This document shows, piece by piece, positions 13,603 through 16,299 of a stretch of 16,299 bases of DNA. Location: positions 11,523 to 27,821 of the forward strand of contig DNIT01000111.1 in assembly GCA_003489345.1 (NCBI GenBank), written 5' to 3'. The stretch comes from Pelotomaculum sp. (GTDB taxonomy: Bacteria; Bacillota; Desulfotomaculia; Desulfotomaculales; Pelotomaculaceae). Every line of letters begins with the position of its first letter. The first letter of the stretch is position 1. Made by a program: the position numbers and the translations under genes. The notes below the pieces were generated by a model. That model saw nothing but the letters and a program-made list of their open reading frames with translations, was not told the DNA's origin and did no database searches.

Positions 13603-14462
13603 TGGCACAGGTTGATTATCAGGAACTAAAAAAAGGCGGGTTTATGAAACAGGTCCAAAAAAGCCGTTTTTCATTAAGGCTCCGGATTGTCGGCGGCCAG
13701 ATTCAAGCCGATCAGCTTCAAAAAGTTAGTGAAATTGCTCAAAAGTATGGACATGGGTATATCCATATGACTTCAAGGCAGGGCATTGAGATCCCGTTTA
13801 TAAAGCTTGAAGATATAAATGCCGTAAAAGAAGAGCTCAGCAAGGTTGGTTTGCAGCCAGGGGCTTGCGGGCCAAGGGTGAGGACTGTGACGGCCTGCCA
13901 GGGGGAAGCAATATGCCCCAGCGGTCTTATAGATACCACAGCTTTTGCAAGAGAATTGGACAGTAAATACTTTGCCTTGGATTTACCGCACAAGTTTAAA
14001 TTTGGTATAACTGGCTGCTTGAATAACTGCTTGAAGGCCGAAGAAAATGATCTGGGTATAAAAGGCGGCATGAAGCCGGTATGGCAGGAAGAACAATGCA
14101 GCTTCTGCGGTTTGTGTGCAGCTGTATGTCCGACAAAGGCAGTGGCGGTTAAAAAAAATGAAAAAATACTTCGCTTTCATGAGAAAGATTGCATTTATTG
14201 CGGCAAATGCGTCAAATCCTGCCCTGCAGAAGCCTGGCAAGGACAAAGCGGGTTTCTTGTATACTTTGGCGGTATGTTCGGGAACAGGATTGCAACGGGT
14301 CAACAACTGATCCCTATTATTTTTCCGAAAGATAATCTTTTAAAGGTCATAGATACAACTCTGGAGTTTTTTAAGAAACACGGGAATCAGGGTGAACGTT
14401 TTAGAAATACCCTTGACAGAGTTGGTTGGGAACTCCTACAAAAAGAGTTGGAGGTGATTTAG
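13602..14462 (+). CDS. Small siroheme sulfite reductase fused to a 2[4Fe-4S] ferredoxin module
   Basis: A 286-residue cytoplasmic enzyme that should reduce sulfite to sulfide. Residues 20-85 form a ferredoxin-like half domain of the nitrite/sulfite reductase family (SRFSLRLRIVGG...YIHMTSRQGIEIPF). The siroheme-coupled 4Fe-4S cluster motif is complete: Cys99-x5-Cys105 and Cys139-x3-Cys143. Two classic ferredoxin motifs follow, Cys166/169/172/176 and Cys197/200/203/207. This is the plan of the low-molecular-weight dsr-like reductases of anaerobes, much shorter than CysI. Start ATG 13602 overlaps the protease stop (TAATG). Its position in the carrier operon points to assimilation rather than respiration. 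An electron donor gene is not in view; reduced ferredoxin is likely. Confidence 0.88.
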   Translation: MAQVDYQELKKGGFMKQVQKSRFSLRLRIVGGQIQADQLQKVSEIAQKYGHGYIHMTSRQGIEIPFIKLEDINAVKEELSKVGLQPGACGPRVRTVTACQGEAICPSGLIDTTAFARELDSKYFALDLPHKFKFGITGCLNNCLKAEENDLGIKGGMKPVWQEEQCSFCGLCAAVCPTKAVAVKKNEKILRFHEKDCIYCGKCVKSCPAEAWQGQSGFLVYFGGMFGNRIATGQQLIPIIFPKDNLLKVIDTTLEFFKKHGNQGERFRNTLDRVGWELLQKELEVI

Positions 14463-14463
14463 C

Positions 14464-14712
14464 ATGGGGGCTAACAAGGCTGATGCTTTTGTTGATATTA
14501 CCGATGTAAAATGTCCGGTCACATTTGTCAAAGCGAAGGTTGCAATTGAGGAACTTGAGGACGGTCAACTGCTTGAAATAAGGATGAATGATGGGGAACC
14601 CGTTCAGAATGTTCCAAGAAGCCTCAAGGATGAAGGTCATAAGGTATTAAATGTTGATAACAACGGTGACGGAACTTATGCTGTTTTAGTGGAGAAGGGT
14701 GGCCTGGAATGA
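14464..14712 (+). CDS. TusA-family sulfur-relay protein
   Basis: An 82-residue protein of the TusA/SirA fold. The N-terminal VDITDVKCPVTFVKAKVAI holds the sulfur-binding Cys17. The family hallmark Cys-Pro-x-Pro reads Cys-Pro-Val-Thr here, so the second proline is missing. The NDGEPVQNVPRSLKDEGHKV part fits the C-terminal half of the fold. TusA proteins carry persulfide sulfur between enzymes. Here it lies between the sulfite reductase and the PLP enzyme, so it may hand sulfur to the carrier. ATG 14464 has a GGAGGTGAT ribosome site inside the end of the previous gene, and its stop overlaps the next start (ATGA). Confidence 0.87.
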   Translation: MGANKADAFVDITDVKCPVTFVKAKVAIEELEDGQLLEIRMNDGEPVQNVPRSLKDEGHKVLNVDNNGDGTYAVLVEKGGLE

Positions 14713-15941
14713 GGTTTAATACTGCATTAATCCATGGGAATTTTGCCTCTGATAAAAAGACGGGGGCAACCTGTGTTCCCATATACCAGTCGACAGCCTT
14801 CAGCCACGATTCTGCGGAAGAACTGGAAAGCATATTCAAAGGGAGCGCTCCCGGTTTTGTATATACGAGGCTAAACAATCCCACCATTGAGTCTTTTGAA
14901 AGACGTATTGCCTTTTTGGAAGGCGGAGTAGGCGCTGTCGCGTGTTCATCGGGGATGGCGGCCGTTACTCTGGCAGTCATGAATATAGCCAAAAACGGGG
15001 AAGAGATCGTATCAGGAAGCGGCATATTCGGAGGAACTTATTCCCTGTTTAAGAACTTGGAAGCATACGGCATTAGGGTAAGGTATGTAGCAGACAGCGC
15101 TATTGAAAGCTTTGAGAGTTTGATCAATGAAAATACCAGGCTCATATTTATTGAGACAGTCGGTAACCCGAAACTTGATGTGCCGAATATTCATGCATTG
15201 TCCGAAATTGCGCACAGTAAAGGAATACCCCTTATTGTAGATAACACTGTTACCACGCCGTACCTGGTCAATCCCATTAAGCTGGGAGCAGACATTGTTG
15301 TGCATTCAACTTCAAAATATATTAATGGCAGCGGCAATTCCATAGGCGGCATAATTATTGACAGCGGCAGATTCAAATGGGATGAAAGTAAATTTACATC
15401 TCTGGTCGATTTCAGGAAATTCGGTAGATTTACTTACCTGGCCAAACTTAGAAATGGTCTGTTTAGAGACTTCGGTTCCTGTATCTCACCGTTTAACGCA
15501 TATTTGAACAGCGTAGGCCTTGAGACCCTGGGTGTAAGGATGGAAAGGCTATGCGAAAACGCTCTAAGACTTGCGATACGTTTGAGTGAAAACGATAAGG
15601 TCCTTGCTGTTAACTATCCCGGACTTAAAGACAACCGCTATCATAGTATCGCCAAGGAACAGTTTGGCGGCAGGTTCGGTGCGATTCTGACCATAAGGGT
15701 CGGCAGCAAGGAAAATGCCTTCAAGGTTATAGACAACCTTAAATATGCCGTTAATCTGGCTAACATAGGTGACGTAAGAACCCTGGTAATCCACCCCGCG
15801 TCTACAATATATATAAACAGCTCTGCTGAAGAGAAGGAAAGTGCAGGGGTATACGATGATCTGATCAGAATCAGTGTGGGTTTGGAAGACATAGAAGATA
15901 TTGAGGAAGATTTCACACAGGCCCTGGAAAAAATAGGTTAG
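14709..15941 (+). CDS. metY: O-acetylhomoserine sulfhydrylase-type PLP enzyme (MetY-like)
   Basis: A 410-residue enzyme of the Cys/Met gamma-family of PLP enzymes. Visible: the phosphate-binding Tyr52-x-Arg54 (VYTRLNNPT), CSSGMAAV at 79-86, Asp178 in VDNT that binds the pyridine nitrogen, and the PLP lysine Lys203 in HSTSKYINGSG. It should replace the acetyl (or other) group of an activated homoserine with sulfur, giving homocysteine for methionine. The neighbouring carrier suggests the sulfur arrives as a protein thiocarboxylate, as for Wolinella MetY. A cystathionine gamma-synthase or lyase is possible, but the operon contains sulfide-making and sulfur-carrying genes, which favours direct sulfhydrylation. 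Start ATG 14709 overlaps the tusA-like stop by four bases. Confidence 0.88.
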   Translation: MRFNTALIHGNFASDKKTGATCVPIYQSTAFSHDSAEELESIFKGSAPGFVYTRLNNPTIESFERRIAFLEGGVGAVACSSGMAAVTLAVMNIAKNGEEIVSGSGIFGGTYSLFKNLEAYGIRVRYVADSAIESFESLINENTRLIFIETVGNPKLDVPNIHALSEIAHSKGIPLIVDNTVTTPYLVNPIKLGADIVVHSTSKYINGSGNSIGGIIIDSGRFKWDESKFTSLVDFRKFGRFTYLAKLRNGLFRDFGSCISPFNAYLNSVGLETLGVRMERLCENALRLAIRLSENDKVLAVNYPGLKDNRYHSIAKEQFGGRFGAILTIRVGSKENAFKVIDNLKYAVNLANIGDVRTLVIHPASTIYINSSAEEKESAGVYDDLIRISVGLEDIEDIEEDFTQALEKIG

Positions 15942-15966
15942 CTATTAATAATGCCGGTATATGTAA

Positions 15967-16013
15967 TATGTCCGGTAGGAAGTTGATAAGTATCCTTAGA
16001 AGTCCGGAACATA
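15967..16013 (+). promoter_or_regulatory. Intercistronic hairpin before the AprA-like gene
   Basis: TATGT and CCGG (15967-15975) pair with CCGG and ACATA (16004-16007, 16009-16013) with one bulge, and AGGA (15977-15980) pairs with TCCT (15993-15996). No T run follows, so it is not a normal terminator. It might be a processing site or a regulatory structure between the metY-like and aprA-like genes. Confidence 0.4.
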
Positions 16014-16054
16014 ACATAAAGGGATTATAACCTTAAGAAAGTTGTGTGGAATAT

Positions 16055-16299
16055 ATGAATTTGCAAACAAAGATCATTAAAACTGATATTCTCATTATCG
16101 GAGGCGGCACTGCCGGGTGTTTCGCCGCCATAACGATAGCGGAGAACTCCGGCGCAGAAGTAATTATTGCAGAAAAAGCCAACATTAAACGCAGCGGTTG
16201 CCTTGCCGCCGGCGTAAATGCCCTTAACGCATATATTGTAAAAGGCCAGACACCTGAAACTTATTTAGACTATGTTAGAAATGATTCAGAGGGAGTAAT
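16055..16299 (+). CDS. aprA: APS reductase alpha subunit-like flavoprotein, N-terminus (partial)
   Basis: The gene runs off the right edge; 81 residues are visible. They hold an FAD-binding dinucleotide fold (TDILIIGGGTAGCFAA at about 10-25), the acidic end of the second strand (IIAEKA), and KRSGCLAAGVNALNAYIVKG, which resembles the RSGAVAxGLxAIN segment of adenylylsulfate reductase AprA. Other fumarate reductase-like flavoproteins share the fold, so the name is provisional. AprA with AprB reduces APS to sulfite and AMP. Its place just after the sulfite reductase/carrier operon suggests an assimilatory role. Start ATG 16055 has only a weak ribosome site (GTGTGGA), 113 bp after the metY-like gene. 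Confidence 0.72.
   Translation, partial: MNLQTKIIKTDILIIGGGTAGCFAAITIAENSGAEVIIAEKANIKRSGCLAAGVNALNAYIVKGQTPETYLDYVRNDSEGV

Noticed and set aside
13171..15941. Cysteine synthesis by a CysO/CysM/Mec-type system.
   Set aside because: The PLP enzyme has gamma-family motifs (Tyr52-x-Arg54, Lys203 in STSK) and is not a CysM-type beta-replacement enzyme.

Overview
The window looks like part of the chromosome of an anaerobic low-GC Gram-positive bacterium, most likely class Clostridia and possibly near the Peptococcaceae (Desulfotomaculum/Pelotomaculum type). This is an inference from purine-rich GGAGG-type ribosome sites, TTG and GTG starts, sigma-A type promoters, BirA-type operators, a PadR/FtsW pair, an MtaA-type corrinoid methyltransferase and a small siroheme sulfite reductase fused to ferredoxin clusters. 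No rRNA, tRNA, CRISPR array or intact insertion sequence was seen.

Layout. (1) 1-1840: the end of a substrate-binding protein, then permease and ATPase of a nitrate/sulfonate/taurine-family ABC importer. (2) 1914-3122: metK, S-adenosylmethionine synthetase. (3) 3123-3480: non-coding, with a good terminator and a remnant open frame, then a PadR regulator preceded by a promoter and inverted-repeat operator. It overlaps a gene for a membrane protein of the FtsW/RodA (SEDS) family with an N-terminal permease-prefix-like domain. (4) 5223-5842: about 620 bp without a convincing gene, but with a perfect consensus promoter, competing hairpins and a long imperfect inverted repeat, leading into a solo B3/B4-domain protein. 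(5) 6689-7845: a 30-codon ORF coupled by ATGA to an MtaA/UroD-family methyltransferase, ended by a strong terminator. (6) bioB on the minus strand under two BirA-like boxes. (7) A GC-richer alpha/beta hydrolase between AT-rich flanks, then a ROK-family regulator behind a TTGACA-N17-TAAAAT promoter.

(8) 12133-15941 is the most informative block: a tightly packed operon encoding a ThiS-like sulfur carrier ending in GGG-Arg-Ile, a ThiF/MoeB-type E1 enzyme, a JAMM metalloprotease, a small siroheme sulfite reductase with two ferredoxin clusters, a TusA-like protein and an O-acetylhomoserine sulfhydrylase-type PLP enzyme. About 110 bp further on, the window ends inside a flavoprotein resembling the alpha subunit of APS reductase (AprA). 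This matches the parts list of the protein-thiocarboxylate route to homocysteine described for Wolinella succinogenes (HcyS/HcyF/HcyD/MetY/Sir). A plausible flow is: APS reduced to sulfite by the AprA-like enzyme; sulfite reduced to sulfide by the small reductase; JAMM trims the carrier's Arg-Ile tail; the E1 adenylates the exposed glycine and sulfur is loaded as a thiocarboxylate; the PLP enzyme transfers it to an activated homoserine. MetK, further upstream, would consume the methionine made from that homocysteine. The flow is inferred from gene content; no biochemical step can be read from DNA alone.
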